Source: Solirubrobacter soli DSM 22325
Lineage (GTDB): Bacteria; Actinomycetota; Thermoleophilia; Solirubrobacterales; Solirubrobacteraceae
DNA: 64,000 bases
Assembly: GCF_000423665.1 (NCBI RefSeq)
Contig: NZ_KE384070.1
Location: 284,669 to 348,668 of the forward strand
Reading direction: 5' to 3'
This document shows, piece by piece, positions 19,838-28,347 of the stretch. Below the pieces are notes generated by a model, which searched no databases, was not told where the DNA came from, and saw nothing but the letters and a program-made list of their open reading frames with translations. The position numbers and the translations under genes were made by a program. Each line of letters opens with the position of its first letter. Within the stretch, counting starts at the first letter, position 1.

Positions 19838-21880
19838 ATGGAGCGCGACATCGACCAGGTGACCTACGGTCAGCGGCCGCGGTGGGAGCCGGAGGCTCCG
19901 CGGTTCCGGCCGACGCGGGTGCTGCTTGCGTGGGGTGTCAGCGCGCTCAGCGTGCTCATCGGCGCCGGACTGGTGCCAGGCGTCGAGCTGCACTTCCCCG
20001 GCGGCGCCCTCCTGACCGCGGCCGCGATCGGCATCCTCAACGCGATCCTGCCGCCGGTGCTCGCGGCGCTGCGGCTCCCGCTCACGCTCGTGCTCGGGTT
20101 CCTGCTCGTGCTCGTGGCCGACGCGCTCCTGTTGATGGCGGCGTCGAAGATCGTGCCCGACAGCATCGTGGTCAATTCCTTCGGCGACGCGCTGCTGGCC
20201 ACGCTCGTGATCGCCGCGGCGTCGATCGTGCTCCAGGTCGTCCTCGGCACCAACGACGACTCCGAGTACCAGATGCGGGTCACGCGCCGGATCGCGCGAC
20301 GCCAGGGACCCGTGACGCACACGGACGCGCCCGGGATCGTCTTCCTCGAGATCGACGGGCTCGCGATGCCGATCCTGCGGCGCGCGATGCAGAGCGGCAG
20401 CGCCCCCGCGATGGCGCGCTGGATGGCCGAGGACGGCTACCGGCTCGACGAGTGGGAGACCGATCTCTCCTCGCAGACGGGCGCCAGCCAGGCCGGCATC
20501 CTGCTCGGTTCCAACGAGGGCATCCCGGCGTTCCGGTGGGTGGAGAAGGAGCGCGGCGTGCTGATGTCGTGCTCGTCGCCCCCCGACTGCGCGGAGATCG
20601 AGAAGCGGCTGTCGACCGGCGCCGGCCTGTTGAGCGGCGGCGGCGCGAGCCGCGGCAACCTGCTGTCGGGCGATGCCGAGGCGGTGATCCTCACGGTCAG
20701 CCGCATGGACGAGGAGAAGCGGGCGAACCCCGGCTACCGGGCGTTCCTGGCCAACGGCTTCAACGTCACGCGCGCGCTGGTCCTGTTCATCTGGGAGATG
20801 GCGCTCGAGGTGCTCGCCGCGCGGCGCGCCGTACGCCGCGACGTGCGCCCGCGCGGGCACCGCGGCGGCATCTATCCGCTGCTGCGCGGGTTCATGTGCG
20901 TCGTCGTGCGCGACCTCGTCGTCTACGGCGTGCTGACGGACATGATGCGCGGGCGACCGGTGATCTACGCGACGTTCGCGTCCTACGACGAGGTGGCGCA
21001 TCACTCAGGGCTGGAGCGGGCGGACACGCTCGAGGCGCTGCGCAAGCTCGACCAGCAGTTCGACCGGATCTTCCGCTCGCGCCGGTTCGCGGCTCGCCCG
21101 TACGAGATCGTCGTGTTGTCCGACCACGGGCAGACGCAGGGCGCGACGTTCAAGCAGCGCAACGGCTACGGGCTGGACGAGCTCGTCGCCAAGTCGCTGG
21201 AGTCGGGCAAGATGCTCGCGCTCGCCGAGGGCGACGAGCAGCAGGCGATGGCGTCGCGCGCCGTCGTCGAGGCGACAGGTCGCGGCAAGGAGAAGCGGCC
21301 GGCCAACGACGTCAGCGACCGCGACGTGGTCGTGCTCGGCTCGGGCAACCTCGGGCTCGTCTACCTGATGGAGTCCTCGTCGCGGATGTCGATGGAGGAG
21401 ATCGACGAGCGTCATCCGGAGCTGCTGCCGGCGCTGCGCTCGCACCCCCACGTCGGTTGGGTACTGGTGCGCTCGTCCGCCCATGGCGCGATGGTGCTCG
21501 GCGCGCGCGGGTCGCACCGGCTGGCCGACGGCGTGGTCGAGGGCGAGGACCCGCTGGCGAACTTCTCCCCGACCGCGGCACGCCACCTGCTGCGGACCGA
21601 CGGCTTCACCCACTGCGCGGACATGATGGTCGGCAGCTTCTACGACCCCGAGACCGACGAGGGCTGCGCGTTCGAGGAGCTGATCTCCTTCCACGGCGGG
21701 CTCGGCGGGCCGCAGACGCGACCGTTCGTGTTGCACCCGCCGGCGCTGCAGATGCCTTCCGAGCGCGTCCTCGGCGCCGGCTCGCTGCATCAGGTGCTGA
21801 TGGGCTGGCGCGGCGAGCTGTCGGGCACGCCGCTGCTGGGCGCCGCGTCGGAGCCGCCGCCCGCCGTGCCCGCGGCCTGA
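19838..21880 (+). CDS. Membrane-anchored alkaline phosphatase/phosphodiesterase superfamily protein
   Basis: 680 residues from the ATG at 19838, which lies 6 bases after an M2-linked -10. The N-terminus holds three or four membrane helices in a holin-like arrangement (VLLAWGVSALSVLIGAGLVP, LPLTLVLGFLLVLVADALLL). The rest is a type I phosphodiesterase/nucleotide pyrophosphatase-like domain: metal-binding IVFLEIDGLAMP near residue 167, DLSSQTGASQAGIL with the candidate nucleophile Thr/Ser, TFASYDEVAHHSG and VLSDHGQTQG. These are the usual Asp/His metal ligands of the superfamily. Substrate unknown; a phosphodiester or phospholipid head group at the membrane is plausible. Confidence 0.82.
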   Translation: MERDIDQVTYGQRPRWEPEAPRFRPTRVLLAWGVSALSVLIGAGLVPGVELHFPGGALLTAAAIGILNAILPPVLAALRLPLTLVLGFLLVLVADALLLMAASKIVPDSIVVNSFGDALLATLVIAAASIVLQVVLGTNDDSEYQMRVTRRIARRQGPVTHTDAPGIVFLEIDGLAMPILRRAMQSGSAPAMARWMAEDGYRLDEWETDLSSQTGASQAGILLGSNEGIPAFRWVEKERGVLMSCSSPPDCAEIEKRLSTGAGLLSGGGASRGNLLSGDAEAVILTVSRMDEEKRANPGYRAFLANGFNVTRALVLFIWEMALEVLAARRAVRRDVRPRGHRGGIYPLLRGFMCVVVRDLVVYGVLTDMMRGRPVIYATFASYDEVAHHSGLERADTLEALRKLDQQFDRIFRSRRFAARPYEIVVLSDHGQTQGATFKQRNGYGLDELVAKSLESGKMLALAEGDEQQAMASRAVVEATGRGKEKRPANDVSDRDVVVLGSGNLGLVYLMESSSRMSMEEIDERHPELLPALRSHPHVGWVLVRSSAHGAMVLGARGSHRLADGVVEGEDPLANFSPTAARHLLRTDGFTHCADMMVGSFYDPETDEGCAFEELISFHGGLGGPQTRPFVLHPPALQMPSERVLGAGSLHQVLMGWRGELSGTPLLGAASEPPPAVPAA

Positions 21881-21889
21881 GAGGCTGCC

Positions 21890-22843
21890 GTGCCTGGGGC
21901 GCTCGCCGCCGTTGACGGATGGCAGCGCCGCCACGCCGGTCTGGGATTCGTGGTGGCCGTCGTGCGCAAGTTCGCCGACGACGGCGCCTCGCGGCTGGCG
22001 GCGCTGATCGCCTACTACGCGTTCTTCTCGCTGTTCCCGCTGCTCCTGGCGTTCGTCTCGGTGCTCGGCTTCGTGCTCGAGGACAACGCGACGCTGCGCG
22101 AAGACGTCCTGGAGTCCACGTTGGCGCGCGTCCCCGTGATCGGTGCGCAACTCGGGGACGCGGTGACGCCGCTGACCGGCAGCACCCCGGCGTTGATCAT
22201 CGGTCTCGCCGGCGCTCTGTGGGCGGGCCTGGGCGTGATGCTGGCGATCTCCCGCGCCTTCCAGGCCGTCTGGGACGTCCCCCGCATGGCCCAGCGCGGG
22301 TTCGTGGGCCTGCGGCTGCGGGGACTCGCGCTGCTGGCGCTGCTGGCCGTGCTGCTGATCGCCTCCGTCGCGATCGGCGGCCTCGCCGTCGACGGCCTCG
22401 ATGCGCCGCGGGTCCAGCGCGCCGCGGCGGGCGTCGTGTCCGTGGGCGGCACCTCCCTCATCCTCCTCGCGGTCTTCCGCCTGCTCGGCCCGGACCACGT
22501 CCCGCTGCGCGACCAGCTGCCCGGCGTCATCCTCGCGACCGTCGGCTCGGTGGCCCTGCAATCCGTCGGCGCCTGGTACGTGAACTACGTGATCGCCGGC
22601 GCCACCGCCACCTACGGCACGTTCGCCATCGTCATCGGCCTCATGTCCTGGTTCTGGGTCGGCGCCCACGTCCTCCTCTTCTCCGCCGAGGTCAACGTCG
22701 TGCGCCGCGAACGCCTCTGGCCCCGCTCACTGACCGGCAGCCTCGAGCCCGCCGACCGCCGCGTCCTGGAAGCCACCGCCCGCATCGCCCAGAGCGACCC
22801 GCGCGCCGAGATCACGGTGCGCTTCCGCGAGGACGAGCCGTGA
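21890..22843 (+). CDS. YihY/virulence factor BrkB family membrane protein (paralogue 1)
   Basis: 317 residues starting at a GTG 9 bases after the phosphodiesterase stop, so probably one operon. Six membrane helices follow the family plan: ALIAYYAFFSLFPLLLAFVS at the start, the ALWAGLGVMLAISRAFQAVWDVPR loop (given in two parts: ALWAGLGVMLAIS and FQAVWDVPR), then TYGTFAIVIGLMSWFWVG and the final AEVNVVRRER. These are hallmarks of the YihY/BrkB family, whose molecular activity is unsettled. A second copy is at 30098-30970. Confidence 0.88.
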   Translation: MPGALAAVDGWQRRHAGLGFVVAVVRKFADDGASRLAALIAYYAFFSLFPLLLAFVSVLGFVLEDNATLREDVLESTLARVPVIGAQLGDAVTPLTGSTPALIIGLAGALWAGLGVMLAISRAFQAVWDVPRMAQRGFVGLRLRGLALLALLAVLLIASVAIGGLAVDGLDAPRVQRAAAGVVSVGGTSLILLAVFRLLGPDHVPLRDQLPGVILATVGSVALQSVGAWYVNYVIAGATATYGTFAIVIGLMSWFWVGAHVLLFSAEVNVVRRERLWPRSLTGSLEPADRRVLEATARIAQSDPRAEITVRFREDEP

Positions 22844-22851
22844 ACCGGCAT

Positions 22852-22898
22852 GGTCACCCGGATCGGATGATGCATGGCACCTGCGCTCGCCGGATTCT
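22852..22898 (+). promoter_or_regulatory. M2 promoter of the DUF6325 gene
   Basis: M2 variant at 22852-22872 (GGTC left end), ATGCAT (22870-22875), 17 bases, -10 GATTCT (22893-22898), then a leader with Shine-Dalgarno aaggagg and the ATG at 22928. Confidence 0.6.
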
Positions 22899-22927
22899 CG
22901 AACTCCCCGTAGAGAAGGAGGAATCCC

Positions 22928-23377
22928 ATGGCAGAGGACCCGCTAGAGGAGATGGGCCCGGTCGACTATGTGGTCATCGAATGGCCTGGTAGGCAGCCGA
23001 AAGGCGACGTCGCGCCGATGATCCTCGAACTCCACGACCGAGGGATCATCCGGATCCTGGACGTGGCGTTGATGGTGAAGGGCGATGACGGGTCGGTGGC
23101 CGCGATCGACCTGGGCGAGCTCGACGACGACGGCGCCGGCTTCGCGGAGTTCCAGGGCGCGTCGACGGGGCTGATCGGGCAGGAGGACCTCGTGGAGGCG
23201 GCGGCCGCGCTCGAGCCCGGCACGTCGGCGGCGGTGCTCATGTGGGAGAACCGCTGGGCCGCGCCCGTGGCCGTGGCGATCCGTAAGTCGGGCGGCCAGC
23301 TCGTCGCCAGCGGGCGGATCGAGATCCAGGCGATCCTCGCGGCGCTCGACGCGCTCGAAGAAGCCTCGACCGTGTAG
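22928..23377 (+). CDS. DUF6325 family protein
   Basis: 149 residues, soluble. MGPVDYVVIEWPG at the start, ILELHDRGIIRILDVALMVK and LEPGTSAAVLMWENRWA are the conserved segments of DUF6325, a family that often sits next to SHOCT and DUF1269 genes. Shine-Dalgarno aaggagg precedes the ATG. It forms a two-gene unit with the SHOCT protein 23 bases downstream and has its own M2 promoter. The protein at 33402-33884 shares the same strand-helix pattern (GALRVLDVLVVVRD). Function unknown. Confidence 0.8.
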   Translation: MAEDPLEEMGPVDYVVIEWPGRQPKGDVAPMILELHDRGIIRILDVALMVKGDDGSVAAIDLGELDDDGAGFAEFQGASTGLIGQEDLVEAAAALEPGTSAAVLMWENRWAAPVAVAIRKSGGQLVASGRIEIQAILAALDALEEASTV

Positions 23378-23400
23378 CCGACTGAGGAGAAACGAGAGAG

Positions 23401-23700
23401 ATGCCAGGACTACTACGCGGGGTTGCCCGCACCGCTGTCGTCGCCGGCACCGCCACCGCGGTGAGCAACCGCGTGTCGCGCCGGCAGGTCAACCGCTGGG
23501 GCGCGAAGGGTGAGCTGCCGGGGCAGCAGCAGTACGCCCAGCCGGACCCGTACCAGCAGGCGCCGCCGCAGCAGTACGCGCCGCCACCGGAGCCGCCGGA
23601 GGACCCGGTGCAACAGCTCCGCGAGCTGGCCAAGCTGCGCGACGACGGCATCCTCACCGAGGAGGAGTTCGCCGCCGAGAAGCGCAAGATCCTCGGCTAG
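23401..23700 (+). CDS. Small SHOCT domain protein
   Basis: 99 residues. A basic N-terminal segment (GLLRGVARTAVVAGTATAVS) is followed by a Gln/Pro/Tyr-rich linker (QQQYAQPDPYQQAPPQQYAP) and a C-terminal SHOCT motif (LRELAKLRDDGILTEEEFAA then EKRKILG). SHOCT modules mediate oligomerisation. Shine-Dalgarno gaggaga precedes the ATG. It is second in the DUF6325 unit and ends just before a strong hairpin terminator. Confidence 0.85.
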   Translation: MPGLLRGVARTAVVAGTATAVSNRVSRRQVNRWGAKGELPGQQQYAQPDPYQQAPPQQYAPPPEPPEDPVQQLRELAKLRDDGILTEEEFAAEKRKILG

Positions 23701-23712
23701 GAGGCGACACGA

Positions 23713-23740
23713 GAACGGCGCCGCCGCGGCGGCGCCGTTC
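23713..23740. terminator. Bidirectional hairpin terminator
   Basis: A perfect 13-bp inverted repeat (GAACGGCGCCGCC with GGCGGCGCCGTTC) around GC, between convergent genes ending at 23700 and 23750. There is no long T run. Confidence 0.75.
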
Positions 23741-23749
23741 ACGTGATGG

Positions 23750-24346
23750 TCAGATCTCGCGCATCTTGCGGATCTGGAACGCGCGCACGATGTCGGTGAC
23801 ACCGTGCATCAGGGCCCAGACGCCGGCGAACACGAGCAGGATGTAGGCCTTCTCGATGAAGAACTGACCGGCTGTCCAGAAGGCCATGATCAGCATCAGG
23901 ATGCCGCTGATCAGGGTCAGCCACCACAGCGGGTTGACGCTCTGCGAGACGAACGCCTCGATCGTCCACCAGACGCCCACGAGCAGGAACAGGAAGCCGA
24001 GGATGTCGGCGAAGCCGGCGAACGCCTTCTCCGGCCGGACGAACGCGATCACGCCCGCGATCAGCATCAGGACGCCGAAGGTGATCCACAGCCACCGCAG
24101 GTGATCGGTGAACGAGGCGAGCACGAGCTGCTGGATGCCCGCGAAGACGAACATGCAGCCGATGATCACGCCGACGGTCGTGACCGATGCCTTGTCGAAC
24201 TGCAGGATCACCAGGGAGGCGACGATCCACGCGATGCCCGTGACCAACCACAGCCACCACATGCGCGGCGCCTCCATCTCCATGACCCGCGACGCGCCGG
24301 TCCCGAGCGCCGAGCTTCCCATGCCCGGGTCGACCGCACTGCTCAT
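23750..24346 (-). CDS. HdeD/DUF308 family membrane protein
   Basis: 198 residues from the ATG at 24346, chosen for its Shine-Dalgarno (aaaggaggcacag); the longer frame from 24412 crosses the promoter. Six membrane helices in three repeated pairs (WLVTGIAWIVASLVIL, IIGCMFVFAGIQQLVL, LWITFGVLMLIAGVIAF, LFLLVGVWWTIEAF, LISGILMLIMAFW, ILLVFAGVWALMHG) fit the HdeD/DUF308 family, linked to acid resistance in Escherichia coli. An M1 promoter precedes it. Confidence 0.85.
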   Translation of the reverse strand: MSSAVDPGMGSSALGTGASRVMEMEAPRMWWLWLVTGIAWIVASLVILQFDKASVTTVGVIIGCMFVFAGIQQLVLASFTDHLRWLWITFGVLMLIAGVIAFVRPEKAFAGFADILGFLFLLVGVWWTIEAFVSQSVNPLWWLTLISGILMLIMAFWTAGQFFIEKAYILLVFAGVWALMHGVTDIVRAFQIRKMREI

Positions 24347-24383
24347 CTGTGCCTCCTTTGAATTTGTGCTGGAAACGACCACT

Positions 24384-24440
24384 ATCGTCGCGCCGTGCGA
24401 GCGTCGCCGCACGGGGGCGCGCCAGCGGCTGGACGTGGTG
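24384..24440 (-). promoter_or_regulatory. M1 promoter of the HdeD-like gene
   Basis: On the minus strand: CACCACG (24440-24434), 18 bases, CCCGTGCG (24415-24408), 17 bases from GTGCGG to -10 GACGAT (24389-24384), then a leader with Shine-Dalgarno to the ATG at 24346. The proximal box is the most divergent of the six full copies. Confidence 0.6.
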
Positions 24441-24455
24441 TGCGCACCCCGTCGT

Positions 24456-24944
24456 TCATCTGTCGGCGAGCGCGTCGCGCAGGAGCTGTTCCTGCTCGAG
24501 CGAGAGCTCGGTGCGAAGCGCCTCGGCGCCGAGGCGAGCGAGCGCGTCCGCGATCTTCGCCGCCGACGCGCGCGTCGAGAGGATGAAGAGCGCCGACGTG
24601 CCGGGCGTGACGCTGTCGCGCACGCGCTTGACGAAGTCGTCGGCCACGCCGAAGTCGCCGAGCGAGCCAGCGACCGCGCCCGCGGCGGCGCCGAACGCCG
24701 GCCCGGCGAGCGGCGTGAGGAAGATCAGGCCGAGCAGCATCCCCCAGAAGCCGTGCCACAACCCGCCGGGCCCCGTGATGCTGCCGAGCTCCTGCGTGCG
24801 CGGCGTGCGCCGGCCGACCGGCCAGGAGACGAGCGCCGCGTCGTCGACCGTCGCGCGCCCCTCGTCCGCGAGCGCTCGCAGGCTCGCGAGGCCGGTCTCG
24901 GCGCCGTCCGGCGCGTCGAAGCGCCAGACGGTCAGCGTGTTCAC
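24456..24944 (-). CDS. DUF1269-like membrane protein (paralogue 3)
   Basis: 162 residues. Same plan as the other DUF1269 proteins: a soluble N-terminal part (VDDAALVSWPVG), a hydrophobic Gly/Ala hairpin (GFWGMLLGLIFLTPLAGPAF, GAAAGAVAGSLG), DFGVADDFVKRV, and an acidic tail (LSLEQEQLLRDAL). It is more diverged than paralogues 1 and 2. Its GTG start overlaps the stop of the upstream regulator gene as GTGA, so the two are translationally coupled. Confidence 0.78.
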   Translation of the reverse strand: MNTLTVWRFDAPDGAETGLASLRALADEGRATVDDAALVSWPVGRRTPRTQELGSITGPGGLWHGFWGMLLGLIFLTPLAGPAFGAAAGAVAGSLGDFGVADDFVKRVRDSVTPGTSALFILSTRASAAKIADALARLGAEALRTELSLEQEQLLRDALADR

Positions 24945-27052
24945 GGTTCACCGATCAAGCCGACGCTGCGCCCACGCGCGACCGCGTCAGAGCGGCAGCA
25001 CACGTTGAGCTTGCGGTAGACCGCCAGCGCCTGGGTCTTGACCGTGTTCGTGGAGACGTGCAGCCGCTCGCCGATCTCGCGGAACGACATGTGGCTCGGC
25101 AGCATCCGCAGGATCCGCAGCTCCGCGTTGGTGAGCGCGGGACCGTCGCCCATCGCGCTCTCGGCGAACGCGTCGGCACGGTCCCAGCCGTCGTGGATCC
25201 AATGCGAGAGCGTGACCTCGCCCGGGACCCGCCCCGCCAGCCGCGCCGCGCGGGCCAGCAACGCGCGCGCGGCGCGCCCGTCGCTGAGCGCGATCTCGGC
25301 CCGGGCCAGCCACACGTGCGCCTCGGCGAGCACCCACGGGGGGAAGTCGAGCTGCGCGTTGAGCAGCCGGTCGGCGTCGACGGCGTCATTGCGCGCCTGC
25401 GCGATCTCGCCGCGCGACGCGGCGACGACCGCGCTCGCGGCCAACGCCAGCGCCCGCACGGCGTCGGGCGCCGTCAGCGGGATCGCGATGTGCGCCTCGC
25501 GCACGCAGCGCGCGGCCTCGTCCCAGTCCTCCAGATCGGCGCAGACCAACGCGCGCTGCGCGCTCGCCAGCGCCGCCACCACCGGCAGGCGTCCGGCCGC
25601 ACGGCCCTCGGCCTCCTCGAGCAGCGCCAAGGCGGCGTCGGACTCGCCGCGCAGGTGTCCCGCCACGCCGAGCAGCGTGAACGCCAGCCCGTGCCAAGGG
25701 CTCGCCGACGGCAGCAACGACCGGGCGAGCGCGGCCTCGCGGGCCATGTCACCGACGCCGTCGCGTGCCAGGCACGCCCGGATCAACGCGCACGTCGCCC
25801 GCACGCCCGCATCGGCGGGGAGCCCCCGCTCGGCGGCGTCCGCGGCGCCCGCCGCCGCGTGCCGGCGACCCGACACGAGGTGGTGCATCGCCGACGCCAG
25901 CTCGAACACGGGCGGCGCGCCCGGCCACGAGCCGCCGAACAGCGCGAGCCGGTCGCCGAGCGCCGCGCCGTTGCCGTCCACGGCGTAGCGCGGTGCGTGC
26001 ACGTAGAGCATGCGGGCGGCGAGCTTGGTGTCGCGCGCCGCGAGCGCATGGCGGATCGCCTCGTCGTCCTCGCCGTTGCGGCGATGCCAGCGGGCCGCGC
26101 GGAGGTGCAGCCGCGGCGTCAGCTCCGGCTCCGCCCGCGTCAGCTCCGCGGCGAGCGCCTCGCGCAGCAGCGGGTGTGCGCGGTACGCGAGGTCGCGGCG
26201 GTCGAGCGACGTCAGCGGCACCCCGCGGCGCACGAGCTCGACCAGCGCCTCGCCGGTGCCGTGCGCGTCGAGCACCGCGTCGCACGCGGCGCCGGTGAGG
26301 CGGGGCAGGATCGAGGCGCGGCGCAGGAACGCGTGCTCGTCGTCGGTCAGCTCGGAGAGCACCTCGTCCGCCAGGAACTCGGCGACGGGGCGGCTCGCCC
26401 CGCTGAAGGTGGCGATCCCCGCCGCGAGATCCTCCTCGTCCGCCAGCTGCCGCGCGGCCAGGTAGAGCATCGCCGGCCAGCCCTCCGTGCGCGCGAGCAG
26501 CGCGTCGAGATCGGGGCCGCTCAGCTGCAGTCCCTGCGCGTCGAGGAGCATCGCCGCCTCCAGGCGGGTCAGCCGCAGGTCGCTCACGCGGACCTCGGTG
26601 ATCAGCCGGTGGGCGCGCAGGCGGCCGATCGGCCACGGCGGGCGGGTGCGCGACGCGATCGCGAGCGTCGTGCCCTTCGGCAGGTGCTCGGCGGCGTCGA
26701 GGATGCGCCGGGCGTCGTCCTCGGTCGCCGTCTGCAGGTCGTCGGCGACGATCACCTGTGCGGGGCGGGCGTGGTCGAGCGAGTCCAGGAGCGTGTCGAC
26801 GTCCGTGCCCGCCAGCGAGTCGAGCACGAACGGCCGGGGATCGCGCAGCGCCCACTCGGCGAGCAGCGTCGTTTTGCCGTATCCGGCGGGAGCGACGACG
26901 AGGACGAGCGGCGTGCCGGCGGCCGCGGTCAGCCGGCGCACCAGGCGCGCCCGCGGGACCGTGCCGGGCGGCAGGGGCTCCGCAGCGGCGCGGGGCAGCG
27001 CCCGGGCGAGGGTCGGGGCGGGATCGGTGAGCACCTCGACCGCAGCATTCAC
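24941..27052 (-). CDS. MalT/LuxR-type ATP-dependent transcriptional regulator
   Basis: About 703 residues from the GTG at 27052; the exact start is uncertain. An N-terminal STAND-type ATPase begins with Walker A APAGYGKTT near residue 60 and Walker B-like VIVADDL. A long alpha-helical TPR-like sensor region rich in Ala/Leu/Arg fills the middle. The C-terminus is a LuxR helix-turn-helix (LTNAELRILRMLPSHMSFRE, then IGERLHVSTNTVKTQALAVY). This is the MalT family, activated by ligand and ATP. It lies upstream of and overlaps a DUF1269 gene. Its target and ligand are unknown; M1 or M2 binding is one possibility. Confidence 0.85.
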   Translation of the reverse strand: MNAAVEVLTDPAPTLARALPRAAAEPLPPGTVPRARLVRRLTAAAGTPLVLVVAPAGYGKTTLLAEWALRDPRPFVLDSLAGTDVDTLLDSLDHARPAQVIVADDLQTATEDDARRILDAAEHLPKGTTLAIASRTRPPWPIGRLRAHRLITEVRVSDLRLTRLEAAMLLDAQGLQLSGPDLDALLARTEGWPAMLYLAARQLADEEDLAAGIATFSGASRPVAEFLADEVLSELTDDEHAFLRRASILPRLTGAACDAVLDAHGTGEALVELVRRGVPLTSLDRRDLAYRAHPLLREALAAELTRAEPELTPRLHLRAARWHRRNGEDDEAIRHALAARDTKLAARMLYVHAPRYAVDGNGAALGDRLALFGGSWPGAPPVFELASAMHHLVSGRRHAAAGAADAAERGLPADAGVRATCALIRACLARDGVGDMAREAALARSLLPSASPWHGLAFTLLGVAGHLRGESDAALALLEEAEGRAAGRLPVVAALASAQRALVCADLEDWDEAARCVREAHIAIPLTAPDAVRALALAASAVVAASRGEIAQARNDAVDADRLLNAQLDFPPWVLAEAHVWLARAEIALSDGRAARALLARAARLAGRVPGEVTLSHWIHDGWDRADAFAESAMGDGPALTNAELRILRMLPSHMSFREIGERLHVSTNTVKTQALAVYRKLNVCCRSDAVARGRSVGLIGEP

Positions 27053-27166
27053 GCCTGGGGCCGGTCGGCCAAGGGCGCCAACCGTCCGATGCTCCGGGGC
27101 GCGTGCACCACCCCGGCCGAGGGGGTGTCCATGCGCAGCGTGCCTGCCTCCCACCCCGGACGGGGG

Positions 27167-27204
27167 CGCGCACCCTTGCCTTGGTCGGGCCGCTGGAGTT
27201 CGAT
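27167..27204 (+). promoter_or_regulatory. M1-like promoter (proximal box) of the ion channel gene
   Basis: CCCTTGCC (27173-27180) with GCGCGCA just upstream, 17 bases from TTGCCT to -10 TTCGAT (27199-27204), 6 bases, ATG at 27211. A CCCACC 17 bases upstream is a near match to the distal box. A further CACCACC-like segment lies at 27106-27113. Confidence 0.6.
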
Positions 27205-27210
27205 CCGGCA

Positions 27211-27924
27211 ATGTCCGCGCGCCCCGTCACGCCGCGCCCGCGAGTGTCTCGGCGCGTGGAGGACTGGCCGCGCAACGAGGTGCTGCTGCTGTGCGTGGTG
27301 GCCGCGGTCGCCGTCCAGGGGGCGATCCCCTCAGGCGACGTGCAGCGGGTGCTCGTGAGCGTGCTGCTCGGAACGATCCTGATCGGGTCCTTCCGCATGG
27401 CGCGGGCGACGGGCGCGGTGCGCTTCACCGCCGACGTGTTCGCCGTCGCCGGTGTGGCCGCGGCGATCCTGCGCTCCGCCGGCGTCGTGATCGGGGAAGG
27501 CCAGGCACAGCTGATGAACGCCGCGGTCGCCGCCATCGCGCCCCCGGCCGTCGCCCTCGGCGTGCTCCGCGAGCTGCGCAGCACCGACCGCATCGGGCTC
27601 GGCCCGGTCACCGGCGTGATCACGCTCTACATGCTGCTCGGGATGATGTGGGCGTTCATCTACGGGACGATCGACGAGTTCGGCGGCTCGTTCTTCGCGG
27701 AGAACGTCCCGGCCACCGCGTCGCTGAGCCTGTACTACAGCTTCGTCACGCTCGCGACGGTCGGCTACGGCGACTACACCGCTCGCTCCGACCTCGGGCA
27801 CACCCTCTCGATCTTCGAGTCGCTGCTCGGCCAGATCTACCTCGTCACCGTCGTCTCGTTGATCGTCGGCAATCTCGGGCGGACGCGCCCACGCCGGGTT
27901 GAGCCCGGAAAGGAGCCGCAATGA
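27211..27924 (+). CDS. Two-transmembrane potassium-type ion channel protein
   Basis: 237 residues from the ATG at 27211, which lies 6 bases after a -10. The N-terminal half has three or four hydrophobic helices. The C-terminal third is a pore module: outer helix GVITLYMLLGMMWAFIYGTI, pore loop SFVTLATVGYGDYTARSD with the selectivity filter TVGYGD, and inner helix LLGQIYLVTVVSLIVGNLG. TVGYGD is the K+ channel signature. The stop overlaps the next start (ATGA), so it is coupled to the membrane protein downstream. Confidence 0.88.
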   Translation: MSARPVTPRPRVSRRVEDWPRNEVLLLCVVAAVAVQGAIPSGDVQRVLVSVLLGTILIGSFRMARATGAVRFTADVFAVAGVAAAILRSAGVVIGEGQAQLMNAAVAAIAPPAVALGVLRELRSTDRIGLGPVTGVITLYMLLGMMWAFIYGTIDEFGGSFFAENVPATASLSLYYSFVTLATVGYGDYTARSDLGHTLSIFESLLGQIYLVTVVSLIVGNLGRTRPRRVEPGKEPQ

Positions 27925-28346
27925 ACACCAACACCGGTCTCACCCTCGTCCGCGGCGCGCGCGTACTCACGTACCTCGTCTACGCGTTCGTGCTCTTCTC
28001 GCTCGTGATCCTGCTGCTCGGGTTCTTCCTGCTGCTGTTCGGGGCCAACCCCGACGCGCCGTTCGCCGAGTGGGCGTACCGCAGCCTGGACCGCGTGATG
28101 GCGCCGTTCCGCGGCCTGTTCGAGTCGATCGACCTGAGCGGGAACTCGGTCTTCGACCCGTCGGTGATCTTCGCGATGATCGTGTACGGCATCGTCGGTC
28201 TCGCGCTCAGCGCGCTGATCGACTGGCTGACCGAGAAGATGATGCTGCTGCGGTCGCGGCAGGCGTATCAGGTGCAGCAGCAGCAGGTCGCGGCGCAGCA
28301 GCTGGCGGCTCAGCAGGACGCGGAGCGGCAGACCACCGCGGTGTGA
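27921..28346 (+). CDS. Small membrane protein (YggT-like) with Gln-rich tail
   Basis: 141 residues. Two strong membrane helices (YAFVLFSLVILLLGFFLLLF and SVIFAMIVYGIVGLALSALI) flank an amphipathic loop (YRSLDRVMAPFRGLFESIDL) similar to YggT-type proteins, and the C-terminal 40 residues are a Gln/Ala coiled segment (QVQQQQVAAQQLAAQQDAE). The start overlaps the ion channel stop by four bases. It precedes the MBL-fold hydrolase by 1 base, so channel, this protein and hydrolase form one operon. Confidence 0.65.
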   Translation: MNTNTGLTLVRGARVLTYLVYAFVLFSLVILLLGFFLLLFGANPDAPFAEWAYRSLDRVMAPFRGLFESIDLSGNSVFDPSVIFAMIVYGIVGLALSALIDWLTEKMMLLRSRQAYQVQQQQVAAQQLAAQQDAERQTTAV

Positions 28347-28347
28347 T

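Noticed and set aside
27052..27113. Possible M1 promoter for the MalT-type regulator on the minus strand
   Set aside because: GGTGGTGCACGCGCC and TTGGC-like boxes are present, but no CACCACC-N18 spacing or clear -10 fits the start at 27052.
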